Part shown: positions 40,361 to 50,089 of the stretch, in pieces
Layout of the letters: each line of letters starts with the position of its first letter
Position numbering within the stretch: the first letter of the stretch is position 1
Assembly: GCA_026122225.1 (NCBI GenBank)
Contig: JANEZZ010001871.1
Coordinates: forward strand, 1,922,001-1,986,000
Source of the DNA: Heloderma charlesbogerti
Taxonomy: Eukaryota > Chordata > Lepidosauria > Squamata > Helodermatidae
Length of the DNA stretch: 64,000 bases
Reading direction: 5' to 3'
The notes under the pieces: model-generated
What the model saw: only the letters and a program-made list of their open reading frames with translations
Databases searched by the model: none
What the model was told of the DNA's origin: nothing
Translations under genes and position numbers: made by a program

Positions 40361-41223
40361 CACATATAAACTAGCAAAATTGACTCCCCAAGCAAGATTT
40401 CACTGTATAAAGAGTATTGGGTCACTCAACCTTGAGTATTGTGTCTCTGGCCATGTTGGCTTCTTCATAATCTGTAAAGTGTGGAGACTCCAGGCCAGGC
40501 CAACTGTGCCAATGTTTTTAAAGCCTCTCTAGTGCCCTGTTACCACCCTGTACCACCCTGGATCCTGGCGGTAAATACAAAGATCAAAGTATAATCTTAT
40601 AAAATAACTTATTATATGCTATACTGATCAATTACAAAAACAAAAAGTCCTATCTGGAATCCCTTACTTTCCACACTCTTTACTTTCTGTCTGACAGATA
40701 TTGCAGGCTCTAAGCAGAAAGCAATTTGGCATACATTTCAGACCGTATTTATAATTATCCATACAAAGAACTTAAATTCTAAGCATCTCCTAGAGTAGTT
40801 ATTGTTAATCTTTCCAAAATTATTATTTTTTGTCAGTTGAGTGAGCATACAGCTTCTGCATACCCTGTATTAAAAAAAAAAGAGTTACTGGAAAATCAGA
40901 ATCTCATGTGACAGCTAAGTAAAAGAAACTGCTGAGATTAAACACAGGCACTTACCGGAGTGATGGTAGTTTCCTTTTTCCTTTTTTAAATGTTGGTGTC
41001 ATGAGGAGATTTCCTCCCAGTGCAAATCCTAGCTTCAGAGGAGGGATATTCCTCAGACCTGCAGCACAGGGGAAAGGGTTAAATCTCTTCTCCATCCTTG
41101 TTCTGATACCACGCATTACCAACCCCTTGCTGATGCAATTAACATTTTAAAAATGACTAGTTTGGTCTGAAGCATAGGCCCAGTTTGTAGCTCACATCCA
41201 TGCAAGCCTGTTCATAGAAGTTA
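40361..41223. other. No gene recognised
   Basis: AT-rich unassigned sequence. Around 40415-40540 a stretch (GTATTGGGTCACTCAACCTTGAGTATTGTG...) may be a diverged CR1 or L2 fragment. Confidence 0.35.
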
Positions 41224-41231
41224 CCTTTAAC

Positions 41232-41501
41232 TAGGGATGCTTGAGGTCACTGAAATTCTCTGAACTTTATTTCAAAGCTCAGTTCAGCAGCTCACTCCTG
41301 TTTTCGTTTGAGACCTGTTTTTCAGTTCGTTCGAACAGGAAAAGTGTGCATTTTTTAAAATGCACATTTTGCAAACATGAACACAAGTTTGGGAATTTGT
41401 GAACATTTTTGGAGAACATGCATTCCTGTTCATGTTCAGGGTTGCAAACAGGGCATTTTTGAGTGATTTGTGAACTGAAACAAAATTCTCATACATCCTT
41501 A
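41232..41501. mobile_element. Short hAT-like MITE related to 17752-18067
   Basis: Starts TAGGGATGCTTGAGG and ends TCATACATCCTTA. The left terminus equals the reversed right terminus of 17752-18067. The interior contains a TGCATTTTTTAAAATGCA palindrome and repeated TGTTCATG-type words. The flanks CCTTTAAC and AGTATAAC match only partly. Confidence 0.5.
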
Positions 41502-41694
41502 AGTATAACATGGGCCCATAGCTGGGGGAGGGGGGGCCTTCCCCCCCCAAATGTTCTCTGTCCCCCTTATTTTTATTTTTTTTAACGAACACATAATTAA
41601 ATTTATAATGGAAATTTTAGAAAACCAACAAGAAATCTTTTGTTTTCCTTCTTAAAAGTACAGTTACATTTATTTTGGGGTGGTGCCACAATGG

Positions 41695-42073
41695 AATTGA
41701 AGGAACACAATATGTTTAATCTTAAGAAGAGCAGACTGAGTGGGGATATGATAGCACTTTTCAAGTACCTAAAGAGCTGTCACACAGAAGATGACTGCAA
41801 CCTGTTCTCTCATCCAAGATTGTAGAACATGAAATAACTGGTTTAAGTCACAGGAAAGCAGATTTCAGCTGAACATCAGGAAAAACTTTCTAACAGTCAG
41901 AGCACTGAGAAGTGGAATCAACTGCCTAGGGAGGTGGTGGGCTGTCACTGGAGGTATCCAACCAAAGACTGGGCAGCCATCTGTCAGGGATACTTTAAAC
42001 TGGATTCCTGGACTGAGCAGGGAGTTGGACTCGATGGCCTAAATGGCCCTTCCAGCTCTATGATTCTATGATG
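41695..42073 (+). mobile_element. CR1 LINE 3'-end fragment
   Basis: Encodes the last part of CR1 ORF2 (NLKKSRLSGDMIALFKYLKS, matching the C-terminus of the CR1 at 30333) and the 3' untranslated end with GGTGGTGGGCTGTC, GAGTTGGACTCGATGGCCT and the terminal CTATGATTCTATGA. It is 5'-truncated with scattered indels. Confidence 0.92.
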
Positions 42074-42438
42074 AGTATACTCTGGTTGTAGCTCTTTCTT
42101 GATTTTCTACTAGTGGGTAATTCTTGATTTTTTTAACCTTTTTGGTGGCAAGAATTGTAATGATTGCTGCTTAGTGAAAATGTTTGAATGTACATAAATT
42201 GCAGTATGACAGCAAAAATAATGGTTGAATAAAAACAATTTACAATTTTGTCTTAAAAAGTCCTGCAGACCAGATTTACCCTCCCCCCATTTTTTTGGTA
42301 GCTCCCGCTCCAGATATTTTAGGCTGGCTCTGGGTTGGTTTAACATTTGGTTTCATCTCCACAATTGCCTGTGTCATCTTGATGCCTGTCCTTATATGCT
42401 TTTCAATAAAATCATCTGTTCCAGGTTTAGACCAGGTG
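42074..42438. other. No gene recognised
   Basis: AT-rich unassigned sequence. Confidence 0.45.
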
Positions 42439-42446
42439 ATCTAGAT

Positions 42447-43376
42447 AAGGAATGGACAACTTGTGGCCCTTGGCCTAATTTCATGTGGCCCTCAGCCTAA
42501 TTTCAAAAGTCCTCTCTCTGCATGCAGTCAGTTCAGACCTCTGGCAAGAGTTATCTGTTCCTTCCATGGCAGCCTGCTGGGTGGGAAGGAAGAGGAAGAG
42601 AGAGAAGTTCTGGTCACCGTACCTAAAAAAAGGTTATTGAAGAGTTGGAAGAAGTGCAGAAAAGGACATCTAAAATGATCAAGGGGCTGGAGCAACTCCC
42701 TCATGAGGAAAGGTTACAACATCTGGGACTATTAAGCTTGGAGAAAAAGTGGATGGGAGGAGACATGATAGAGGTGTACAAAATTATTCATGGTGTAGAG
42801 GAAGTGGAAAGGTCGAACTTTTTATCCCTCTCTCATAATACTAGAACCTGGGGTCAAACCATGAAGCTGATTCGTGGGAGATTCTGGACAGATAAAAGGA
42901 AGGATTTCTTCACGTAGGGCATAGTTAAAACCACAGAATTTGCTTCCACAAGATATAGTTATGGCCACCAATCTGGAAGGCTTTAAAAGGGGACTGGGCA
43001 AATTTATGGAAGATAAGGCTCCATAATCAAAGTACCAGTGGCTACTAGTCCTGATGGCTGTATGCTATTTCCAGTATCAGAGGCAGTATGCCTCTGTACA
43101 CCAGTTGCTAGAGAACATAAGCAGGAGGGGGCTGTTTCATTCATGTCCTACCTGGGGATTTCCCACAGGCAGCAGGTTGGCCACTGTGTGAACAGATTGC
43201 TGGATGAGATGGACTAATCCAGCATGTTCTTGGAAAAGGGGGTGGCAGAAAGAGAGAGAAAAAGAAAGTGACCCACCCAATTTGGGCTCTGGCACTACCC
43301 ACCACTGACATGCACCCCCAACAGATTACACACAAGGGAATGGGGCTCTGAGCTGATAAAAGGTTGCTCACCCCTG
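42447..43376. mobile_element. hAT element carrying a CR1-family insert
   Basis: Left terminus AAGGAATGGACAAC and right terminus GTTGCTCACCCCTG are inverted versions of the hAT-type CAGGGGTGRGCAAC. They are flanked by the exact 8-bp duplication ATCTAGAT (42439-42446 and 43377-43384). Without the CR1 insert the element is about 300 bp and non-coding (GTGGCCCTTGGCC, GGGGCTCTGAGCTGAT). Confidence 0.75.
42607..43236 (+). mobile_element. CR1-clade LINE fragment of an older lineage
   Basis: Shares the CR1 ORF2 C-terminal plan (EEVQKRTSKMIKGLEQLPHE, ERLQHLGLLSLEKKWMGGDM, IEVYKIIHGVEEV) but not the young CR1 3' end. The 3' part (GAACATAAGCAGGAGGGGGC..GGATGAGATGGACTAATCC) is of the L3/old-CR1 type. 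Similar purine-rich GAAGAGAGAGAAG and GAAAGAGAGAGAA words flank it and may be the target duplication. Confidence 0.75.
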
Positions 43377-43384
43377 ATCTAGAT

Positions 43385-44742
43385 AGATGTATTCAAGTTC
43401 AAAAACACCTTGCATGCCTAACCACAGTGTATGGTGCTGATCTAAGAAGAGTGTGTATAAGGAGAGCTGCAATGACTCCTGAACCGAGAGAGAATAAGGG
43501 GGCATAGCGCTCCCCTGGGGTTATACCCCCCTTGGCAACCCCTACAAGGTGCCCTCTACCTTGAGGGAACATAGAAGACATCTGTAGCAGACTGGTGACT
43601 GACAGCTTAAACCACTGGGGTAGGTTTAAGTCAGAACTGCAAGAAGTAGAGTGCAAGAGGAATGTGGAACCCACACTGGCGAGCAGGTTCCATGGTGCAC
43701 GTTGATCTGGTTTGTGCCCAATTCTGCCTGAGAATGTGCAGAATCACCATCACCATTCTTTATGTATATCCTCCACTGATTTCACATGTATCACAACTTA
43801 TACGTGCGATACACTATTGAGATAATACAAGCCAAAGATAATTACTACATTTTAGGAGGAAAAGTGTTCATGAAAGAGTTTACTGTGCTGCCAGTACTCT
43901 TGTCTAAGGTTAATTGTTTTTTTCATTCATTTTGTTTGAATTCCTTTTAAATGACAGCGTAATATAATACAGTAAATCTAAGCTAGCTGGCTCAAAATGA
44001 TCTTCCAGCAAACCCAATGATAGATGAGGTGATTAGAAAGCACAAAATGACTTCAAAACAATATTTAAATGTAGCTGCACTACATAGAAGGGGAAATAAA
44101 TTAAACAAAATGAATGTACTTTGAAGAGATTCCTAGTTGCCACCTGTCAATTTACTTCCCAGGTGGTATTTTTTTATACTTATATGCCAGTCATTTAACT
44201 GTAGACCTCTGTTCTGCTAATAAAAAACAATCAGACTCAAGTGAGACTGGAGAAAATAATTGCAATGGATTGTTCATCATTACTTCTGTGGTAGTTGAGT
44301 GATAGGTTTAAAATGTGCTTGTTTGAGTAATAAATTGAATGTTTTTATCCTTTTAATTCTGTAATTTTAAAGCATTGTGTAGCATAGTAGCCTTGAAATA
44401 CAAGCCAATTTTGCTACAGACAGTTCTTTAACTAGACTCTTCGTTCTGGAGGGCTTCTGTGGGCACAGCTGGTCAGAACAAAACCCGAACAGGTTATATT
44501 ATTATCTCTGTGGTGAGCAAGGGCAGGACTCTTTTTATGGGGAGTACCTTGTTGGTCTTCTCCACACCACCCTTGATGACTTCTGAACAGTAAGCCTTGA
44601 CTATTAGGTGCAGCTGTTGTTTGTTGCAACCTTTGGATGGAGGTTTGCAATCAGTCCTAGATGGGATTGACCTCTCCCCGAAGGACCAAACACAGTTTGG
44701 AAGTTCTCCTGGACTTGGTGAAATGAGTGCTGGAGAAGAAAA
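43385..44742. other. No gene recognised
   Basis: Unassigned sequence. The part around 43900-44420 is AT-rich and apparently unique. Confidence 0.45.
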
Positions 44743-45001
44743 CTGTGGGCTCAAAAGCATGGTTTTGGAGCTCAGATACCACCTCTGCCTTGTACTTAGG
44801 TTTGTGGGGAAGTTACTTTTCTATTAGTCTCGTAAGTTTGCCCTCTGGGAAATGGGTGTTTTGTGACTGGCCTTGTCTACCACGACAGCCATTTTCTGAG
44901 TGGGAAAGCCTCCATGGCAGCCAATTCGTGAGAGTGCCCAACTACACCCCATCAACATTCCAAATGTACCCTCTGACCCAAAAGGATTCAGGATCCTTGT
45001 T
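44743..45001 (+). repeat. Non-autonomous hAT-like repeat, copy related to 23785-24053
   Basis: Same order of landmarks as 23785-24053, including GAGCTCAGATACCACCTCTG, TTGTACTTAGGTT, CTCTGGGAAATGG, TCCATGGCAGCCA and CATTCCAAATGTACC. The two copies are diverged by roughly one base in five by eye. Confidence 0.5.
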
Positions 45002-46025
45002 ATAATGCAATATCCCCAAATTCCTTTGAAAAGCAGTTAATATAACATTTAAAAATGCAGGCACAATCCTGCAAAATAAAAAAAAATGATGCAAGGGAAT
45101 GGGAGTTTACTTTAAATAAGTCTCTTTGATTTCAGTGGGTCTTAGTCATAACTATTTTTTTAGTGATTCTGCCCACTATCTTCCACATATATTTCTCACT
45201 CTTAAAGTGAACAATCTGGTATAATGGACACCAGCAACACATTAAATCTATCCCCTCTCCATAATAAACAGCTGGTATATAATTCAAATTAGCAGGCAAG
45301 CATTAAAGAGCTCAGTCTTTAAGCTTGTGGAATTATTCAGACTCTAGCACCTAATTAACACTTCTTTATAGGTTCTACCTCTATTATTCTCTTTTCTATA
45401 AATAACTTTGGTAATCCCCTGTGTTCAGTTTTGTGGAATTGGAGAGTTTTCTAAGAATGTTAAAAAAACAAGCAAACTAAAAACATCTGGGAAACTTTGT
45501 ATGTTTGAAAAGCAAAGTAGACAAAAACTTGCCAATTGGATGAAAAGGCAGCAAGCTGGAAGCTGTTAAAGTACTGGAGAGGTTTTAAAAATCATCTGTC
45601 TGATGTGGCTGGGAATTTAAAAGGCCCTCTCCAGATTACGGAGGCCGGTGTTTTAAGGGAAACGGAGGATTTGGCCTGTAAAAGTCCTCTGCTCATTTAA
45701 GGAGGGCTTTACAATATACTGCTCCTTTGCCTGATGTTAGCAGTGGGGTTCTACTTTTTCATTTGTACCCCTGCCAGTCAGACTGGGTCCTGATACATTT
45801 TCCCACTCTTTATTTCTTCAGTGACATTTTAAAAGATCAACTAAATTCTCAAGAAGACAGCTAAATAAACTCCAAAAGAGTCCAAATACCTGGATTTTTT
45901 TAAAAACACCAAAGAGATCCACAAGATGGTTTTAAAAAAAACAACCCAAATATTGGTTTAAAAGAACACAGCTGTAAGCTGAGTGTGAATGCTCCCAGTT
46001 CAAATCTCACCTCAACCATGAAAAC
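45002..46025. other. No gene recognised
   Basis: AT-rich unassigned sequence. Near 45052-45170 (GGCACAATCCTGC...TTCAGTGGGTCTTAGTC) there is a trace of a small dispersed repeat. Confidence 0.4.
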
Positions 46026-46472
46026 ATGGAGGGTGCAATCCTGTCCGGATAGGCGGCCACCTCCGAAATCAGAGGCAACTGCCTATTCAATCCGGGGCAG
46101 GAGAAGTGTGGAGGGGATCATCCCCTCCATGCTTCAGCCACCCTGCATTTGTGGCTACACAGCTGATTTTGGCTGTCTAGCTGCAGGAAGGCGGAGTGAG
46201 GGAAGCGGCTGCCAGACGACACATAGGATGTACCAGAATTTCCACCTTCCCTGCCAAGGAACACCCCCAGGAACACCCCATTTTTGCTGCTCTGTGCTTC
46301 TCTTTCAAGTGCCGAGTGCGGGACCGTTCCGAGCTGCCTGCAAGGCAGCGGAGGCGGGGGGGAGTTTGGTTCTCAGGGAAGTGACCTTGGAACATGGGCT
46401 CCAAGGTTGGTTCCCAGAAACTGTTGTATCCTATGGCCGTCTACCCGCTGACGAGCGGCCATAGGATCTCTC
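46026..46472 (+). repeat. Dispersed repeat, second copy (inverted relative to 11847-12299)
   Basis: Homologous to the reverse complement of 11847-12299 across its whole length. It starts GGGTGCAATCCTG and ends GGCCATAGGATCTC. No protein is convincingly encoded; the open frame through it is not conserved in the other copy. Confidence 0.6.
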
Positions 46473-46586
46473 CCTAAATGGCCTTAGAGAACTCCATCTG
46501 TCACTCTTATCCACCTCCCCCCCCCCCAAAAAAAGAATCTGTAAGAAGGGATTAACAATACTGGCCTGTTTTATCAGGTTGCTGTA

Positions 46587-46716
46587 AAGCAGGAGTCTCC
46601 AACCTTTTTGACCCTGTGGACACATTTTACATTTTGAGAAAGTGCCCTGGGCACCACTAAAAATAACTTGCTGTAGGGGGTGGAGGGCCAATCACAAAAA
46701 TGTTGGGAACACCCCC
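46587..46716 (+). mobile_element. Small Charlie-type hAT MITE
   Basis: Begins CAGGAGTCTCCAACCTTTTT, followed by GACCCTGTGGACACATTTTA, CTGGGCACCAC and a right part ending AAATGTTGGGAACACC. This is the usual arrangement of Charlie-type hAT MITEs (CAG..TTCCCAACCTTTTT terminus). The exact right end and the duplication were not resolved. Confidence 0.5.
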
Positions 46717-46833
46717 ATTATCTGTGTTTGTGCATAAATGTTTACCCTGTATATATACTACTTAATCTGGCTTATCTCTCTCTTTCTGGCCCGTTTCTGC
46801 CTTCTCTCTCTCTCCCCCTGTCCTTCTGGTTCC

Positions 46834-46894
46834 TCTTCCTTCCTTCCTTCCTTCCTTCCTTCCTTCCTTCCTTCCTTCCTTCCTTCCTTCCTTC
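46834..46894. repeat. (CTTC)n microsatellite
   Basis: About fifteen CTTC units in a row. The serine/leucine/proline-rich open frames through it are artefacts. Confidence 0.95.
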
Positions 46895-47243
46895 TCTCTG
46901 TGTTATGCCTTCCCCTGATGCCATGGCCTCAGAGGAAGAATCTGATTCAGAGATATAAGAATCTGATTTAGTGTCTAGTCAATGTATGGAATGTCAGGGT
47001 GCTGGGAATTTGTCTCTGCCTGGTTTCACAGAAAATTGCAGTCTGGGGAAGGCACCTACTCCTTCTCAACTACAGCCAGAGCTAGACTGGGAAAAAGTGC
47101 CCAGGTTGCAGCAGCCTGAGGAACAGTCTTTGATAAGCGGCCAAGAGGCAGACTCAGCCAACAAAAAGGCATGCCCAAAGCAGTCAACAGCTGAAAAGGC
47201 AAGAGGAAAGACAATAAGTTAGATGGAGTTCTTGACTCCAGGC

Positions 47244-48883
47244 TAGGGATGTACGAATTCCTTACCTTGCTCCGCTGAGGGGCATCCGCAGTGGGGGGGA
47301 AGCACTCTGTCCCTCCCCCCAGAATCCTCGACGGGGGGGAGGCGCTCCATCCCTCTCCCCGGAATTCTGCCCGGCTGGCTCCGCTCCGCGGCTAAGTTGC
47401 AGAGCTGCCGGTGGGCTCCGGCCACCCGCAGCCAGACATCTGGCTGCTGGGCAGCCCTGCAGGGATGCAAATGGCTGCTGTTGTAGCCGCCGCCATTTGT
47501 GTCCCTGTATTGAGCCGTGATAGGCTACGTAAATATTTACGTAGCCTATCATGGCAGGGGGAAAACCCCTAGCGTACGCAAATGACGGCAGCTACCGCCA
47601 TTTGCGTACGCTGGGGTTCCCCCCCCGCCGTGATAGGCTACGTAAATACTTACGTAGCCTATCATGGCCTCCGCAGGGATGCAAATGGCGTCCCTGCATT
47701 AGCTGTGATAGGCTACGTAAGTATTTACGTAGCCTATCACGGCTTGAAGAGGAGGAAGTGAATGGTGGCTGCAGGACGGCTGCCGTTCGCAAAGCAGTGC
47801 GGACGGGAGCAGGTAAGTGCTCTGTTTTGCGTGCCTTTCGTGGGGTGGGGGCGGCGGGGACTTCGTCTCACACGCCTTTCATGGGTTGGGGGGGCGCGGG
47901 CTTCATTCTGTGATGGATTTTGGGGGGCCAAATGCACTGGCATTCAGCCTCACCGAGATCCGTTGCTAGGGATGTACGAAAGGTACTTTACCTTTCCGTG
48001 GATTATGCTGATGCTGGGGGGGAGGCGTTCCGTCCCTCCACCCGGAATCCTGGCTGAGGGGGGAGGCACTCCGTTCCTCCCGCCGGAATCCTGGCCGGCC
48101 GGCTCTGCTCCGCAGGGATTCTGCGGAGCCGCCGGCCGGCTCCACCAGCAGCCAGACATCCGGCCGCTGGCTAGCAGGGATGCAAATGGCGGCGGCCGTA
48201 GCCACCGCCGTTTGTGTCCCTGCAGTCAGCCGTGATAGGCTACATAAATGTTTATGTAGCCTATCACAGCTGATTTAAAAAAAAACACAAAAAAACGCAC
48301 GTATGCAAATGGCGGTGCCCATGGGCACCACCATTTGCGTTCCTTTTTTGGCACGTCTTAGTCTACATTTTTTTACGACTAAGACGGCGAAAATAAGGGG
48401 AATGCAAATAGTGTAGACACTATGCTATTTACGTTCCCCTTATGTTTGCCGTCTTAGTCTACGTAAATGTTTCTGTGGACTAAGACATGCCAAAATAAGG
48501 AACGCAAATGGCGGCGCCCATGGGCGCCACCATTTGCGTACGCACATTGTTGTTGTTTTTTAACCAGCCGTGATAGGCTACATAAACATTTATGTAGCCT
48601 ATCACAGTGTTTTTTTTAAAATCTAGCCGTGATAGGCTACGTAAATCTTTACGTAACCTATCACTTTTTTTTTTTTTTACCTGGAAATGGTGGCGGTGGC
48701 AGCTGGTTGGAAGACGAGCTGCCACAGCCACCGCCGCCGAACCGCCGCCGGAGCCGCTGCTGCCAGGAAGATCTGCCTAAGGTAAGTCCCGTCCCGGGGT
48801 GGGTGGGGGGCCATTCCGCCACCGATTTCCGTGGTGGAACTTTCGTACATCCCTATCTGTCACGGAATTCTCTGACATCCCTA
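47244..48883. mobile_element. Palindromic composite hAT element, copy K-outer
   Basis: TAGGGATGTACG...TCTGACATCCCTA is flanked by the exact duplication CTCCAGGC (47236-47243 and 48884-48891), inside the solo LTR. Its own sequence is 47244-47966 plus 48864-48883. It contains two GGGGGGGAGGCRCTC units, TGATAGGCTACGTAAATATT palindromes at about 47515, 47630 and 47705, and ACGCAAATG blocks. The left donor has one change (AGGTAAGG); the right one (GAGCAGGTAAGT, about 47809) is exact. The right arm ATG at 47761 is homologous to the MAAAD frame of copies E and I but is shifted by a small deletion. Confidence 0.9.
47967..48855. mobile_element. Palindromic composite hAT element, copy K-inner
   Basis: Inserted in the right terminus of K-outer. 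TAGGGATGTACG...GTACATCCCTA has flanks TCCGTTGC (47959-47966) and TCTGTCAC (48856-48863). These differ at three positions, all explicable as CpG decay of one TCCGTCGC target. Both ends have good donors (left AGGTAAAG, right exact at 48780). The right arm ATG at 48687 reads MVAVAAGWKTSCHSHRRRTA. The central palindromes are at about 48231, 48357 (partly deleted), 48455, 48570 and 48625. Confidence 0.88.
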
Positions 48884-49269
48884 CTCCAGGCTCAGTTTTG
48901 TCATAGGGGTAGATTGACAAGTGAGGAACTCTAGTTGCCCTGCCCCTGCATAAAAGCAGGTGCAGAGGCAAGAGATGTTTGTGGGTACAATGTTGCTGGT
49001 ACTGGACACTCTTTTGTTTGGATTACTCTTGAACCCCGAACTATTGCATGGCTTGAATCCCAGGCCTTTGGACTCTGTCTTGGAAAATACCACCAGATTT
49101 TAAGGTCCTGTTTCTGGCTCCTGTTTGGATTCTCTGAGTTTAGTTGAACTTGTGCTCACTAAGAACTCTGATCCATGGACTCTGGTGAGGTGCTCTGTTT
49201 CTTTAACATGTGTTTGGTTGCTGTGTTTGGTTGGTGTTTTGTTTTCAGGGAGCCAAGCCCGACACTCTG

Positions 49270-50089
49270 GTTCCTCGTTCTTTCTCTCCTCTTTTCCCCT
49301 TTCTTTGGCTTCTCTTTACTTCTCTCTCTGGCCCCTCCCTCCCTCCCTCTATCTATCTCTTTGGATTCCCCCCTTTCCCCCCTTTCTGTTAAAGCCAATG
49401 GAGCTCTCCATCCATTGATTTTAATAGGAAGAGGAAAAGACTCATGCCAAAAAATAGCTGGGGGATGGGTGGCGAAGGTCATCTGGTAGGGGATGCACCT
49501 CCCACCCCCCCTCCAGTCATTTTTGGCAGGGGGGCTTTGCCTTCCCTATTAAAACCAATAGACAACTCACTTCATTGGTTTTAATAGGGTGGGGAAAAAC
49601 CTCTTGCCAAAGGTCACCCCCTGCCAAGGACCCTGTTGCCACTTGGGCTCTTGGTGGTGGTGGTGGGGAATTCATCCCCCCTCCAGCCATTTGTTTGTCA
49701 TGTAGGCTTTTTTCCCTCCATGCAAGTGAATGGAGGAATCACTGCATGCACGTGCAGAGGGGGAAAACAGCCTGGCAGGTGCTTCAGCTGGGCCTGGCAG
49801 GTGCAATGATGCCTGCAGGTGCACAGTAAAGCATTACCCCCACTTATAGGTATGATCTCTTAAGCCCCCTTCAGCATGCCATGCAAATAGGCTCTCACAG
49901 CTGTTAAACTCCCCTGCACCCCAAAAGCTGTGCCTCCCCCATATATGCATACCCCTCATAATATCTCTATACAAAATGAAAAAAACCAAGGGACAAAAAA
50001 ATCCTTATACTCATTGTTATACTAATAATCCTTATACTAATTTTTAAATTGTTTTTTTTTTTAAATTCTGGGGATTCTGTTGTGTTTTT
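49270..50089. other. No gene recognised; short inverted repeats
   Basis: CCATTGATTTTAATAGG near 49412 and CCTATTAAAACCAATAG near 49545 are inverted copies, with a further TTGGTTTTAATAGGG near 49577, suggesting a foldback remnant. No exon is seen. Confidence 0.45.

Larger units (their letters stand above)
46901..49264 (+). mobile_element. Solo LTR interrupted by nested hAT elements
   Basis: Starts TGTTATGCC, ends AGCCCGACA (TGT...ACA) and is flanked by identical CTCTG (46896-46900 and 49265-49269). Removing the hAT at 47244-48883 and its 8-bp duplication leaves about 716 bp. A TATA-like GCATAAAAGCAGG lies at about 48949-48961, supporting plus orientation. No internal retroviral sequence follows, so this is a recombined solo LTR. 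Confidence 0.7.

Noticed and set aside
46680..46971. Serine/proline-rich open frames over 46830-46895
   Set aside because: They are produced by the CTTC microsatellite.
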